From positions 248,001 through 312,000 of the forward strand of contig NZ_CP017415.1 in assembly GCF_001753245.1 (NCBI RefSeq): a stretch of 64,000 bases of DNA. The letters run 5' to 3'. Position 1 is the first letter of the stretch, and every line of letters begins with the position of its first letter. This document shows positions 35,654 to 45,099 of the stretch, piece after piece. The stretch is from Acidihalobacter yilgarnensis. GTDB taxonomy: Bacteria > Pseudomonadota > Gammaproteobacteria > DSM-5130 > Acidihalobacteraceae. Position numbers and translations under genes: made by a program. The notes beneath the pieces were generated by a model. The model saw nothing but the letters and a program-made list of their open reading frames with translations, did no database searches and was not told the origin of the DNA.

Positions 35654-36199
35654 ATGTCCGCCACCGAACAACGTTCGCCCTACGACTACCTGGTGCAGCT
35701 GGAGCGCAAGTGCCGTGTAGCCTCGCCTGGACTGCCGGTCGCGGAGGCGCAGCATCAGCAGTGGTCTGGTGTGCTGTTCAAGCTGGCCGGGTACGAGATG
35801 GTTGCGGCGATGAGCGAGGTTGCCGAGATCGGCGATATGCTGCCCGTCGCACATCTCCCAGGTGTAAAGCCTTGGGTATTGGGGCTGGCGAACATGCGAG
35901 GAAACCTACTGCCGATCATTGATCTACGGCGCTACCTGTTTGCCTCGGCGGCGCCGACTGCGGAGGCTGGGAGAGTGCTGGTGGTCAAGCAGGATGGTTC
36001 ACTGATTGGCTTGCGGGTGGATGCCGTGATTGGTATGCGCCACTTCCTCGAGACGCAACGTACCGGTGACACGCCGACACTGCCCGACCCCCTTGATGTC
36101 TACGTCGTCGAGGGCTTTGTCGATCAGGGCTTGGTCAAGCCCGTTTTCAGCATCAGGCGCCTGGTAAACAATCCGGCATTTCAGGATGCGGCACTGTGA
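35654..36199 (+). CDS. pilI: CheW-like coupling protein PilI
   Basis: A 181-residue CheW-domain protein. The beta-barrel core shows MSEVAEIGDMLPVAHLPGVKPWVLGLANMRGNLLPIIDLR and VLVVKQDGSLIGLRVDAVIG-type strands (listed in part: GLANMRGNLLPIIDLR). It links the receptor PilJ to the kinase PilL. It starts 17 bases after the pilH stop. Confidence 0.88.
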   Translation: MSATEQRSPYDYLVQLERKCRVASPGLPVAEAQHQQWSGVLFKLAGYEMVAAMSEVAEIGDMLPVAHLPGVKPWVLGLANMRGNLLPIIDLRRYLFASAAPTAEAGRVLVVKQDGSLIGLRVDAVIGMRHFLETQRTGDTPTLPDPLDVYVVEGFVDQGLVKPVFSIRRLVNNPAFQDAAL

Positions 36200-36272
36200 A
36201 CCGCGACATGAATGATACTTGGCGTGAAGCGTTCCGGAGACCGGAATCGACTGTCAGCTTGGAGAAAAATGC

Positions 36273-38360
36273 ATGAAGTCACCAAGAAAGGCTGATCGGC
36301 AGAAAATCGGGCTGAGCGGACGATTTGCGCTGCTGTTCGCATTGCTACTGCTTTTCCTGTTGCTTGCGGGCGCATCCTTCGTCTACACCGCAATCCAGGA
36401 TCGTCATTACCAGCGGTTTACGCGCACCAACGCCGCGCAGCAGTTGCTTTCCCAGCAGTTGGCTGCAACTGCGCTTGAGGCTGCCGGGGGTAATACGCTC
36501 GCCTTCAAGCGACTGGCTGAGCAGCGTGATCATTTCGATGCGCTGATGCAGGCATACAATCTTGGTGGCCAAGGCGCGGGCCCGGCACTGCCGGAATCGC
36601 TTAAACCGCAATATGAACGTCTCAATACCCTGTGGCAGATCTATCGCAATCGGTTGGACGAGATTATCCAAGGACAGAAATCGGTTGCTGACATCACGCG
36701 CTATGTGACCGATGTCGACCGGTATGTACCCAAGCTGCTGGCCTTTTCGGATCAGGTCACGACTGCGTTGGTCAAGCGTGGCGCAAGCGCTCAGGAGATC
36801 TACGTGGCCGAGCGTCAGACCCTACTCGCGCTGCGTATCCAGAACAGCTTGACCCGTGTTTTGCAAGGGGGGGAGGGCGCTTCCACCGCTGCCGACCAAT
36901 TCGGGCGGGATGCGACGTTGTTCGGCAACGTAATGCAGGCCTTGCTGACCGGTAATGCGGCGATGAAGATCGCCCCGGTGAAGGATGAGCAGACCCGTGA
37001 AATCCTACGCCAGATTGCGATGTTGTTCAGTTCAGTGAGCGACCATGTGGCCACGATCCTTGAGCTTGCGCCCCGGTTGTTTGCGATCAAGAACGCCTCT
37101 ACGCAGCTGCAGGCCAATGCACCACAGCTGCTGAGCGCCACGGGTGATCTGGAAACGGCACTGGGGGCGCACTATCGTCGTTTGGGCCTGATCAATCTGG
37201 CCGGTTACGTCTTCGGTGGCTTGGCCTTATTTGTGCTGATTCTTTTCGGTGCATTGTTGTACCGCGATTCGCAGCGTCGTTTGGCATTGACCACCGAGCA
37301 AAATCGCCGTAACCAGCGCGCGATCCTGCGCCTGCTCGACGAGATGACCAATCTGGCGGAAGGCGATCTTACGGTTCATGCCACGGTGACTGAGGACATC
37401 ACGGGGGCTATCGCCGATTCGGTTAATTATGCCATCGATGCCCTGCGCAGTCTGGTGACCACGATCAACCAGACATCGGTGCAGGTCGCGACCGCGGCCG
37501 AGAAAACACAGACTACGGCCTTGCGTCTTGCCGACGCCAGCGGCCATCAGGCGCGCGAGATTGCCTCTGCCTCGGCGGCGGTGACCGATATGGCGGATTC
37601 CATCGAACGGGTATCCAAGAACGCGATGTCTTCGGCGGATGTGGCCAAAAAATCCGTCGAGATCGCGGCCAAGGGCGCAGCCACTGTGCGGCGTTCGATC
37701 GACGGCATGGACACCATTCGCGAACAGATTCAGGACACCGCCAAGCGCATCAAGCGCCTCGGCGAAAGCTCGCAGGAGATCGGCGACATCGTCGGCCTCA
37801 TCAACGACATCGCCGACCAGACCAACATTCTGGCGCTGAACGCCGCCATCCAGGCGTCGGCGGCGGGCGAGGCCGGACGTGGCTTCGCGGTGGTGGCCGA
37901 CGAAGTCCAGCGCCTGGCGGAGCGTTCTGCCAATGCCACCCGCCAGATCGAAGCACTGGTCAAGGCGATTCAGGCCGATACCAGCGAGGCGGTGTTGTCG
38001 ATGGAACAGAGCACCTCGAACGTGGTTGCCGGGGGGCAGCTGGCCGGTGACGCTGGCGACGCGCTGGCTGAGATCGAGAGCGTGTCCAACCAGCTCGCGA
38101 AGCAGATTATGACCATCGCGAGTGCGGCACGTCAGCAGGCGGCAGTGGCCGCCAACGTGACCAATACCATGAATGTGATTCAGGAAATCACGATGCAGAC
38201 CTCGGACAGCACGCACGAGACCGCGCAGTCGATCGGTCAGCTGACCGAGCTTGCTGCCGAGCTGCGGCGCACGGTTGCCGGCTTCAAGCTGCCCGACAGC
38301 GAGGATACCGACACGGTTGTGCTGGATGACGGTGGCGCCTCCGATATCGAGGCGGCCTGA
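36273..38360 (+). CDS. pilJ: Twitching chemoreceptor PilJ
   Basis: A 695-residue methyl-accepting-type receptor. Transmembrane helices lie at about residues 14-36 and 308-332, enclosing a periplasmic domain of the PilJ type (helical, with no Cache signature). A HAMP-like linker ([18 protein letters not shown]) follows and a kinase-control tip ([19 protein letters not shown], about 505-523, then [15 protein letters not shown]). PilJ senses pilus or surface signals in Pseudomonas and drives PilL. GGAGAA precedes the ATG at 36273. No methyltransferase or methylesterase gene is nearby, which is unusual for a receptor of this kind. Confidence 0.92.
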   Translation: MKSPRKADRQKIGLSGRFALLFALLLLFLLLAGASFVYTAIQDRHYQRFTRTNAAQQLLSQQLAATALEAAGGNTLAFKRLAEQRDHFDALMQAYNLGGQGAGPALPESLKPQYERLNTLWQIYRNRLDEIIQGQKSVADITRYVTDVDRYVPKLLAFSDQVTTALVKRGASAQEIYVAERQTLLALRIQNSLTRVLQGGEGASTAADQFGRDATLFGNVMQALLTGNAAMKIAPVKDEQTREILRQIAMLFSSVSDHVATILELAPRLFAIKNASTQLQANAPQLLSATGDLETALGAHYRRLGLINLAGYVFGGLALFVLILFGALLYRDSQRRLALTTEQNRRNQRAILRLLDEMTNLAEGDLTVHATVTEDITGAIADSVNYAIDALRSLVTTINQTSVQVATAAEKTQTTALRLADASGHQAREIASASAAVTDMADSIERVSKNAMSSADVAKKSVEIAAKGAATVRRSIDGMDTIREQIQDTAKRIKRLGESSQEIGDIVGLINDIADQTNILALNAAIQASAAGEAGRGFAVVADEVQRLAERSANATRQIEALVKAIQADTSEAVLSMEQSTSNVVAGGQLAGDAGDALAEIESVSNQLAKQIMTIASAARQQAAVAANVTNTMNVIQEITMQTSDSTHETAQSIGQLTELAAELRRTVAGFKLPDSEDTDTVVLDDGGASDIEAA

Positions 38361-38411
38361 CGCCGACTCACGACCGGCCGAGTGCGGGCCGATGATAGGG
38401 TGGTTTTGCCA

Positions 38412-41400
38412 ATGAAGCACGAAACGACCGTCGAATTTGATGTGCTCGGTTGGGTGAAGCCCGAACTGGATGCGCTGCTCGACCGGGCCAGGCAATCGCT
38501 GGAATCCTATATCGAGGACGGCAACCGCGATCAGGAGCGCCTGAGACAGACCGTTACACTGCTTCGCCAGGTGCGAGGTACCCTGCAGGTGGTCAATCTG
38601 GCTGGTGCGGTCATGCTGGCGGAGGAAATGGAGGCGTTGGCTGATGCCTTGCTGAGCGGGCAGGTCGGCAACCTCGATGTGGGCCTGGGCGTGCTCTCCG
38701 CTGCGGTACTGCAACTGCCCGATTACCTTGAGTATGTGCAGTCGGGACATCCCGACACCCCGATTGTCATTCTCTCTCTGCTCAATGATTTGCGCGCCGC
38801 GAGGGACGCCGAGCTGCTTTCCGAGGCCGTGGTTTTCCTGCCGGATCTGGCAAGTGAAGGCAATGGTACGTTCATGGCCGCTGCCGAAGGCGTCTCTAAG
38901 GCCGCGGTGACGGCCAAGGGCAAGCGCCATCGATTCCAGTTGGGCCTGCTTGGTTTGTTTCGCGACCAAGATATCGGCACGGCACTGTCACACATGATCA
39001 AGGTGATTGATGCCCTGGAGGCTGCCTCGACCGAGGCTGCAGCGAAGCGATTCTGGTGGGTGTCCGGCGCAATGCTCGATGGCGTCAGCCGTACGGAGGT
39101 GCCGGTAGCCGTCAAGTTGCTACTGGGACGCGTGGATCGCGAAATCAAACGGCTTATCGATCAGGGAGAGACTGGATTCGCTGCTGGATTAGGCGATGAG
39201 CTGCTCAAGAACCTACTGTTCTACGTCGCGCGCGCGGAGACCGCCGGACCTCGTGTGGAGGCTGTTCAAGAAGCCTTTCATCTCGACGAGCTGCTACCTC
39301 GCACCCTTACCTTGGAGGCGGCCAAGCGCGAACTTTCGGCGCCTAACCTCAAGCTTTTAGAGGCTGTTTCGAACGCGATCCGCGAGGATTTGGCAGAGGT
39401 TCGGGATCGGCTTGAGATCTACACCCATGCGGATGAGGTCACACTTTCGGATATCGGCGCGGTAGCCGAGCGTATGCGTCGCATTGGCGATACGCTGGGT
39501 ATGCTGGGTCTCGGTGGTGCGCGTGACCGAGTCACGGAGCAGGCGCGTCAAATCGAGCGGGTGAGCCAGGGTAAAGTGGCTCCCAGTGCGGATCAGTTGC
39601 TCGACTTGGCCGAGACCATGTTGACGGTCGAAGATAGTCTGCACGATTTATTGGCGCGACGTCGGGGCGAAGCCTCGCTGGTCGATGGGGAAGGCCCTCA
39701 CCAAGAGATTACCGCGGCGGGAATCGGCGAGGCCTTACGCGAAATCAGCCAAGTCAAGGAAGCGTTGATCAACTATCTGGCGGCGCCGACAGAACCCGGA
39801 ATGCTTACCGGAGCGCCTGATCGATTGGGCGACGTGGCCGCTGCGTTGTCGGTGATGGGCGTGGCAGAGCCAGTGCCGCAGCTCGGCGCGATCCGTGCAC
39901 AGTTTTCGGCCTTGCTTGCGGGACAGGTACAGCCTGGGCAGGCCTGGTTGGATTTGATGGCGGATGCCACCACGGCGATCGAAATGTATCTGGAGGCACG
40001 GGCGGGGCGTCGCCCAGGTCAGCAGGCACTTCTGACGCGAGCGGACGAAGCACTATCACTGTTAGGCGATATGTTCGGCGAGGCGCGCGTAGAAGAGACG
40101 GTGCTCGGCTCCGGCGACAGGGTTCCGCAAGAAGCGCCGGCCGAACCTGAAGAGGATGTCGTCGAAGACGAAATGGCCATCACGGCTATCTCACCGGCAC
40201 CTGCTTTGGACCCTGCCGAGTCAAACGCAACGCCTGCAGCGGATCGGGTGGATGTTTCGTCCGAGGAAATGCCTGGCTGGCGCGTGTTGAAGCCGGATGC
40301 GGACCCCGAAATTCTGGAGATTTTCCTCGAAGAGGCGGAAGAAGAGTATCAGCGGATTCGATCCCTTGTCCCCCGGTGGCGCGCGGACCGGCAGGACTTG
40401 GTGGCGCTACATGATCTACGCCGTTCCTTCCATACGCTCAAGGGAAGCGGCCGTTTGGCTGGCGCAGAGTGTCTGGGAGAGTTCGCCTGGGCCTTCGAAG
40501 GCATGCTCAACCAAGTGCTCGATCAGCGCGTGGCGATTCAGGAGGCGCATTTTGCCTTGCTTGATGAGGCTATTCCCGCGCTACATCAGCTGATTGTCCA
40601 TCTGCAGGGTGGAGAGGCGCCAACGCTGGATGTCCGACTACTTGCGGCGCGCGCAGGTCGTGTTGGGATGCCGGATGCGCCGACGGTCGACCTGGACTCT
40701 ACGGATCCAGAACCGTCGTTAGCTCCGGATGAAATGAATGAAACCCTGATCTCCGAGCCAGCGCACATGCATGCCGCTGGTGACATTCCGCTCGATGATT
40801 CGTCTGTCGAGCAGGCACGTATCGAACCAGTATTGGCGGAAGCATTCGCTCTGGCGGACGTGCCGGAAATACCAGCAGAGGCAGAGGCAGAGGCAGAGGC
40901 AGAGGCAGAGGCAGAGGCAGAGGCAGAGGCAGAGGCAGAGGCAGAGGCAGAGGCAGAGGCAGAGGCAGAGGCAGAGGCAGAGGCAGAGGCAGAGGCAGAG
41001 GCAGAGGCAGAGGCATACCTTGATCCGATTTTACTCGATATTTATACACGAGAATCCAGGCAGCACTTTGCGGTCGTTGACGAGTTTCTGAGTGAGGCCA
41101 GAGGTGCTGCTGGCCCTATCGAAATCGGTGAGGATTTTCTACGCGCCTTGCACACCATCCATGGCAGCGCACAGACCGCAGGCGTCCCGGCCATATACGA
41201 GGTGTTTGCCCCGCTTGAAGGTATTGCAAAGCATCTGATTGAATCCCATCGAGGCCTCTCGCCGGCGTTCCTCGATCTCTATGGTTCCGCCAATGAATCT
41301 GGGCGTGCCGTACTGAACGCATTGAGTGACGCTCGGACATCCCTGCCGGACACCAGTGTATTGCGCGAACAGGCGCTGGCTGCGTTGGCTGACGTCGAGA

Positions 41401-43844
41401 CCAGCGTGCTGGCAACCTACGACGAGCGGTTGCCCTCGCCACGAGAGGCCGGGGTTCCGGACAAGGTCGAGGCACTGGACCCGGAATTGGTGGAGATTTT
41501 CCTCGACGAGGCCGATGAGTTGATGGAGGGAGCCGAGTCGGCAGTCGCATCATGGCAATCAACGGATGGCGATACGCTGGCGGCCATAGGCATGCTGCAG
41601 CGGCAGTTGCATACGCTCAAGGGCGGTGCACGCATGGCTGAGTTCACCACTATTGGAGATCTGACCCACGCCCTAGAAACACGTGTCGCACGCATGGCTG
41701 AGGCCGCCGCCGCGCCCGAGGAAGCTGGTTTTGCATTGCTGCATGCCGCGCTGGATTGTTTGAGTGGCATGCTCGATCAAGCGCGCGAAGGTGACATGAT
41801 TTATCCGCAAATGGCCATGATAGAACGCCTCGATGCTTACGGGCAGAGTGATGCTGGCATGGTGGCGGAGGACATGACGCCGGCTTCTGATGAAACGCTC
41901 TCGCAGGACGGCGGCGCGGCCTCCAGCGGTCCGAATACGCCCGCGACCATAGCGGCGCGGGATGCCCCCGACGAGGCTGCCGAGTCGGAAGCACGCGCTG
42001 GTGCTGGTGATCATCTTCGCGTGAGGGCGGCGCTACTTGATGGGCTCGTCAATCACGCGGGCGAAGTCAATATCTACCATGCCCGTCTTAAGCAGCAAGT
42101 TACGGGATTGGGTTACAACTTAGCCGAATTGCGCCAAACATCGACAAGACTGCGCGAACAGTTGCGTAAGTTGGAATTGGAAACCGAAGCACAGATTCTG
42201 TTCCGTTACGAGCAGGAACATGGCGAATTACCGGCACAGAACACCGATTTTGATCCTCTGGAGTTGGATCGTTACTCGAATATGCAGCAGCTTTCGCGTG
42301 CACTTGCAGAGAGCGTCAGCGATTTGTCCAGTATCGAGGAGCTGATGGCCGAACAGCTGCGCGATGCGGAAACACTCCTGCTACAGCAGGCTCGCGTCAG
42401 CACGGATCTCCAGGACGGATTGATGCGTACGCGAATGGTCCGCGTGGGCGGTCTTTCCTCACGGTTAAATCGTGTCGTGCGGCAGACCGCAACGGAGCTG
42501 GACAAGCGTGTGACGCTGGATTTCGAGGGCGCCGAGCACGAAGTCGATCGCACCATTCTCGATCATCTGATTGCCCCGCTTGAACACATGCTGCGCAATG
42601 CGGTGGCGCATGGCATCGAGCGGCCGGATGTGCGTCGTACGTCTGGAAAACCCGAACAGGGCCGCATCGGCGTGCGCTTTAGCCGTGAAGGGAGCGAGAT
42701 CGTGGTCGTGGTCGAGGATGATGGCCGTGGTATCGATGCCGAAGCGGTGAGGCAGCGAGCCCGCAGCCAGGGATTGCTCGATGCCGGCGTCGAACTGGAT
42801 GATGAACAGGCGCTACAACTTATTCTGGAGACGGGTTTCAGCACGGCAACGGAGATTAGCCAGATCGCGGGCCGCGGCGTGGGTATGGACGTGGTCGCGC
42901 GTGAGGTGCGTCAACTGGGTGGAGTACTTGCGATCGGCTCGGAGCCAGGTAAGGGCGCCCGCTTTACCTTGCGATTGCCGTTTACGCTGACGATTACGCA
43001 AGCGCTACTAGCGCAGTCCGGCGACGATCTGTATGCGGTGCCATTATCGGGCATCGAGGGTGTGGTACGTCTTTCGACGCGGGTGCTGGCCGAGTATTTC
43101 GCGGGGGATGAGCCGGGTTACGAATACCTGGGTAATTCCTACCGCCTGAAGCGTCTGGATGCGCTGTTTGGAGAGCCGGCCGGACAATTGCCAGAGCAGG
43201 AGGGCATTTATCGTCCGTTGCTGATGCTGCGCTCTGGTGAGCAGCGCATCGCCTTGATGGTCGACAGCCTCCTCGGTAGCCGCGAGGTCGTGGTCAAGGC
43301 GTTGGGCGCGCAGCTGAGCAAGCTGCGTGGCGTTGCTGGGGCTACGATCCTAGGCGACGGCCGAGTCGTCTTGATTCTGGACGTTCCTAGCTTGGTCCGA
43401 CTGGCCAGCATCAGCCTGATTCGCAGTGAAACACCGCGGCATGTTGAACATGCGGCGCCGGCACGTCAAACGGTGATGGTGGTGGATGATTCAATCACCA
43501 TCCGCAAGGTGACGGCCCGTATGCTGGGCCGTGGTGATTACGAGGTCATATCCGCTCGCGACGGCATGGACGCGGTTGCGCAATTGGAAGAACACCTGCC
43601 AGACCTGATTCTGACCGATATCGAAATGCCGCGCATGGACGGGTACGAGCTGGCCTCTTATTTACGCAACGACACACGCTTCAGGCAGATACCGGTGATC
43701 ATGATTACTTCGCGCAGTGGTGAAAAACACCGACAGCGTGCCTTTGAGCTGGGGGTCGATCGTTATCTCGGCAAGCCTTATCAGGAACAGGAATTGATGG
43801 ATAATATCCGAGAGCTGTTGGCAGACCGGCGGAAATCCGGATGA
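38412..43844 (+). CDS. pilL: Hybrid chemotaxis kinase PilL/ChpA with several Hpt domains
   Basis: A 1810-residue hybrid kinase. An N-terminal helical PilL-like region has a degenerate Hpt-like stretch (RQVRGTLQVVNLAGA) without the usual His. Three clear Hpt domains follow, with phosphorylatable histidines near H674 (HTLKGSGR), H914 (HTIHGSAQ) and H1067 (HTLKGGAR). Next are the dimerisation helices, an HATPase domain (N-box LEHMLRNAVAHG about 1391-1402; VEDDGRGID; GRGVGMDVV), a CheW-like domain and a C-terminal receiver (DD at 1692-1693, phospho-Asp near 1736). Residues 823-868 are pure Glu-Ala repeats lying between Hpt 1 and Hpt 2. P. aeruginosa ChpA has more phosphotransfer domains. It controls PilG and PilH. 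Confidence 0.93.
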   Translation: MKHETTVEFDVLGWVKPELDALLDRARQSLESYIEDGNRDQERLRQTVTLLRQVRGTLQVVNLAGAVMLAEEMEALADALLSGQVGNLDVGLGVLSAAVLQLPDYLEYVQSGHPDTPIVILSLLNDLRAARDAELLSEAVVFLPDLASEGNGTFMAAAEGVSKAAVTAKGKRHRFQLGLLGLFRDQDIGTALSHMIKVIDALEAASTEAAAKRFWWVSGAMLDGVSRTEVPVAVKLLLGRVDREIKRLIDQGETGFAAGLGDELLKNLLFYVARAETAGPRVEAVQEAFHLDELLPRTLTLEAAKRELSAPNLKLLEAVSNAIREDLAEVRDRLEIYTHADEVTLSDIGAVAERMRRIGDTLGMLGLGGARDRVTEQARQIERVSQGKVAPSADQLLDLAETMLTVEDSLHDLLARRRGEASLVDGEGPHQEITAAGIGEALREISQVKEALINYLAAPTEPGMLTGAPDRLGDVAAALSVMGVAEPVPQLGAIRAQFSALLAGQVQPGQAWLDLMADATTAIEMYLEARAGRRPGQQALLTRADEALSLLGDMFGEARVEETVLGSGDRVPQEAPAEPEEDVVEDEMAITAISPAPALDPAESNATPAADRVDVSSEEMPGWRVLKPDADPEILEIFLEEAEEEYQRIRSLVPRWRADRQDLVALHDLRRSFHTLKGSGRLAGAECLGEFAWAFEGMLNQVLDQRVAIQEAHFALLDEAIPALHQLIVHLQGGEAPTLDVRLLAARAGRVGMPDAPTVDLDSTDPEPSLAPDEMNETLISEPAHMHAAGDIPLDDSSVEQARIEPVLAEAFALADVPEIPAEAEAEAEAEAEAEAEAEAEAEAEAEAEAEAEAEAEAEAEAEAEAEAYLDPILLDIYTRESRQHFAVVDEFLSEARGAAGPIEIGEDFLRALHTIHGSAQTAGVPAIYEVFAPLEGIAKHLIESHRGLSPAFLDLYGSANESGRAVLNALSDARTSLPDTSVLREQALAALADVETSVLATYDERLPSPREAGVPDKVEALDPELVEIFLDEADELMEGAESAVASWQSTDGDTLAAIGMLQRQLHTLKGGARMAEFTTIGDLTHALETRVARMAEAAAAPEEAGFALLHAALDCLSGMLDQAREGDMIYPQMAMIERLDAYGQSDAGMVAEDMTPASDETLSQDGGAASSGPNTPATIAARDAPDEAAESEARAGAGDHLRVRAALLDGLVNHAGEVNIYHARLKQQVTGLGYNLAELRQTSTRLREQLRKLELETEAQILFRYEQEHGELPAQNTDFDPLELDRYSNMQQLSRALAESVSDLSSIEELMAEQLRDAETLLLQQARVSTDLQDGLMRTRMVRVGGLSSRLNRVVRQTATELDKRVTLDFEGAEHEVDRTILDHLIAPLEHMLRNAVAHGIERPDVRRTSGKPEQGRIGVRFSREGSEIVVVVEDDGRGIDAEAVRQRARSQGLLDAGVELDDEQALQLILETGFSTATEISQIAGRGVGMDVVAREVRQLGGVLAIGSEPGKGARFTLRLPFTLTITQALLAQSGDDLYAVPLSGIEGVVRLSTRVLAEYFAGDEPGYEYLGNSYRLKRLDALFGEPAGQLPEQEGIYRPLLMLRSGEQRIALMVDSLLGSREVVVKALGAQLSKLRGVAGATILGDGRVVLILDVPSLVRLASISLIRSETPRHVEHAAPARQTVMVVDDSITIRKVTARMLGRGDYEVISARDGMDAVAQLEEHLPDLILTDIEMPRMDGYELASYLRNDTRFRQIPVIMITSRSGEKHRQRAFELGVDRYLGKPYQEQELMDNIRELLADRRKSG
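40878..41015 (+). repeat. In-frame GAGGCA microsatellite, 23 copies
   Basis: A perfect tandem array of the hexamer GAGGCA, 138 bases long, inside pilL. Every copy codes Glu-Ala, so gain or loss of copies changes linker length by two residues but never the frame. The array links two Hpt domains. It is the only long simple repeat in the window. Confidence 0.95.
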
Positions 43845-43866
43845 GTGGGGTGATGGGGGCGAAGGC

Positions 43867-44346
43867 ATGGCGATGAATGCGGTCGGCAGCTTGCTGGTAG
43901 AGTTGATCAGCCACCGCCATTGGTTGATTCCGCAGGCCATATTGGCCGAAATCGTGCCGGCGGACCCGCTGCAGCCGATGTCGGGTGCTCCCACATGGAT
44001 CCGGGGTCGACTTGCCTGGCGTGGTCAGCAGCCCGTGGTGATCGAACCCGGCGTGTTCTGTGGGCTGGGTGCCGGCGAAGAAGCGTTGGCCAATCGATAT
44101 GCCGTTATCTACGCACTGGAGCATTTGCCGGGTTTGACCTATTACGCCCTCCCACTCGCCGCTATCCCGCATCCTATGCGCCTGGGTGCGGAGGATCTTA
44201 TTGCGGAGCCTGGGGAGGAGGCTTGTGAGCTTGAGGCCTACAGGGTCAATCTTGGCGAGCGCCAGGCCGCGATTCCCGATTTCGCAGCCTTGGAGCGTCG
44301 ACTGGCGGGGCAACTCGCCGGCGTGCAGACAACGAGCAGCACCTAG
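43867..44346 (+). CDS. chpC: CheW-like protein ChpC
   Basis: A 159-residue protein with a partial CheW fold (LLVELISHRHWLIPQAILAEIV, PTWIRGRLAWRGQQPVVI). It is more diverged than PilI and resembles ChpC, which couples signals to ChpA/PilL. It starts 22 bases after the pilL stop and ends the pil-chp operon; chpA is followed directly by chpC, with no chpB between. The stop is six bases from the convergent rsmE stop. Confidence 0.75.
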   Translation: MAMNAVGSLLVELISHRHWLIPQAILAEIVPADPLQPMSGAPTWIRGRLAWRGQQPVVIEPGVFCGLGAGEEALANRYAVIYALEHLPGLTYYALPLAAIPHPMRLGAEDLIAEPGEEACELEAYRVNLGERQAAIPDFAALERRLAGQLAGVQTTSST

Positions 44347-44352
44347 CCAGTT

Positions 44353-45087
44353 TCAGCGCAGATCTCCCCAGCGTGCCTGGATCAGTGTCAGCGCAGCGAT
44401 AGCGGCCGTTTCCGTGCGTAACACGCGTGGTCCCATGCGGGCGGCGACGACTCCCGCGGCGGTGACACGCGTAAGTTCATCGTCGGCGAACCCGCCTTCC
44501 GGTCCGATCAGCACGTCCAACGTCCCAGTGGCATCCAACGTGATGTCGCTCAATCCGGCATCGGCACGTGGATCGAGCATCAGTCGTTGCTTTGGCGTTC
44601 CGATATCGGCGAGCCACTCGTCCAGTTCGATTGGCGACATAAGCGCTGGTAAGCGGCTGCGTCCGCTTTGTTCGCAGGCGCTAACGGCGATTGCGAGCCA
44701 GTGCGCATGGCGCCGGGGTATGCGGTCCCTGGGTATGCGTTGGCTGCGCGCGCAGATGACGGGACAAATGCATCGAACGCCCAGCTCGACGGCCTTTTGG
44801 ATCGTCAGATCCATGTGATCAGCCTTGCTGATGCCTTGTGCGAGACAGAGGTCGAGAGGTGACTCGGTAGGATTTTCGCGGGCTGAAATGATGGCAGCGG
44901 ATGCTTCGCGCCGGCCGACGCGTTCGAGGGTCGCAGTATAATCGCGACCGTTGCCATTGAATAACACGACTCGCGCGCCCTCTCCTAAGCGAAGTACCTG
45001 CACGCAGTGCCGGAATGCGGTCTCCGGTAATGGCAGGTTGTCACCGGGCGTGAGGCTTGCCTCGACGTAGAGGCGTGGGATACGCAT
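44353..45087 (-). CDS. rsmE: 16S rRNA (uracil-1498-N3)-methyltransferase RsmE
   Basis: A 244-residue SPOUT methyltransferase. N-terminal PUA-like part: FRHCVQVLRLGEGARVVLFNGNGRDY. C-terminal knot: IGPEGGFADDEL (about 191-202) and MGPRVLRTETAAIAAL (about 218-233). It methylates U1498 of 16S rRNA in the small subunit. It is 12 bases downstream of metF, at the end of the methyl-cycle operon. Confidence 0.9.
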   Translation of the reverse strand: MRIPRLYVEASLTPGDNLPLPETAFRHCVQVLRLGEGARVVLFNGNGRDYTATLERVGRREASAAIISARENPTESPLDLCLAQGISKADHMDLTIQKAVELGVRCICPVICARSQRIPRDRIPRRHAHWLAIAVSACEQSGRSRLPALMSPIELDEWLADIGTPKQRLMLDPRADAGLSDITLDATGTLDVLIGPEGGFADDELTRVTAAGVVAARMGPRVLRTETAAIAALTLIQARWGDLR

Positions 45088-45099
45088 TACTTTCTCGGC

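Noticed and set aside
37227-38969. A 580-codon open frame opposite pilJ and pilL
   Set aside because: Antisense to two well-supported genes, with His/Gly/Arg-rich low-complexity translation and no recognisable domain.
40878-41015. Tandem array considered as a CRISPR
   Set aside because: The units are six bases without spacers; it is a coding microsatellite.
40699-41049. An antisense frame encoding a long Pro-Leu repeat
   Set aside because: It is the reverse reading of the GAGGCA array in pilL and has no independent support.
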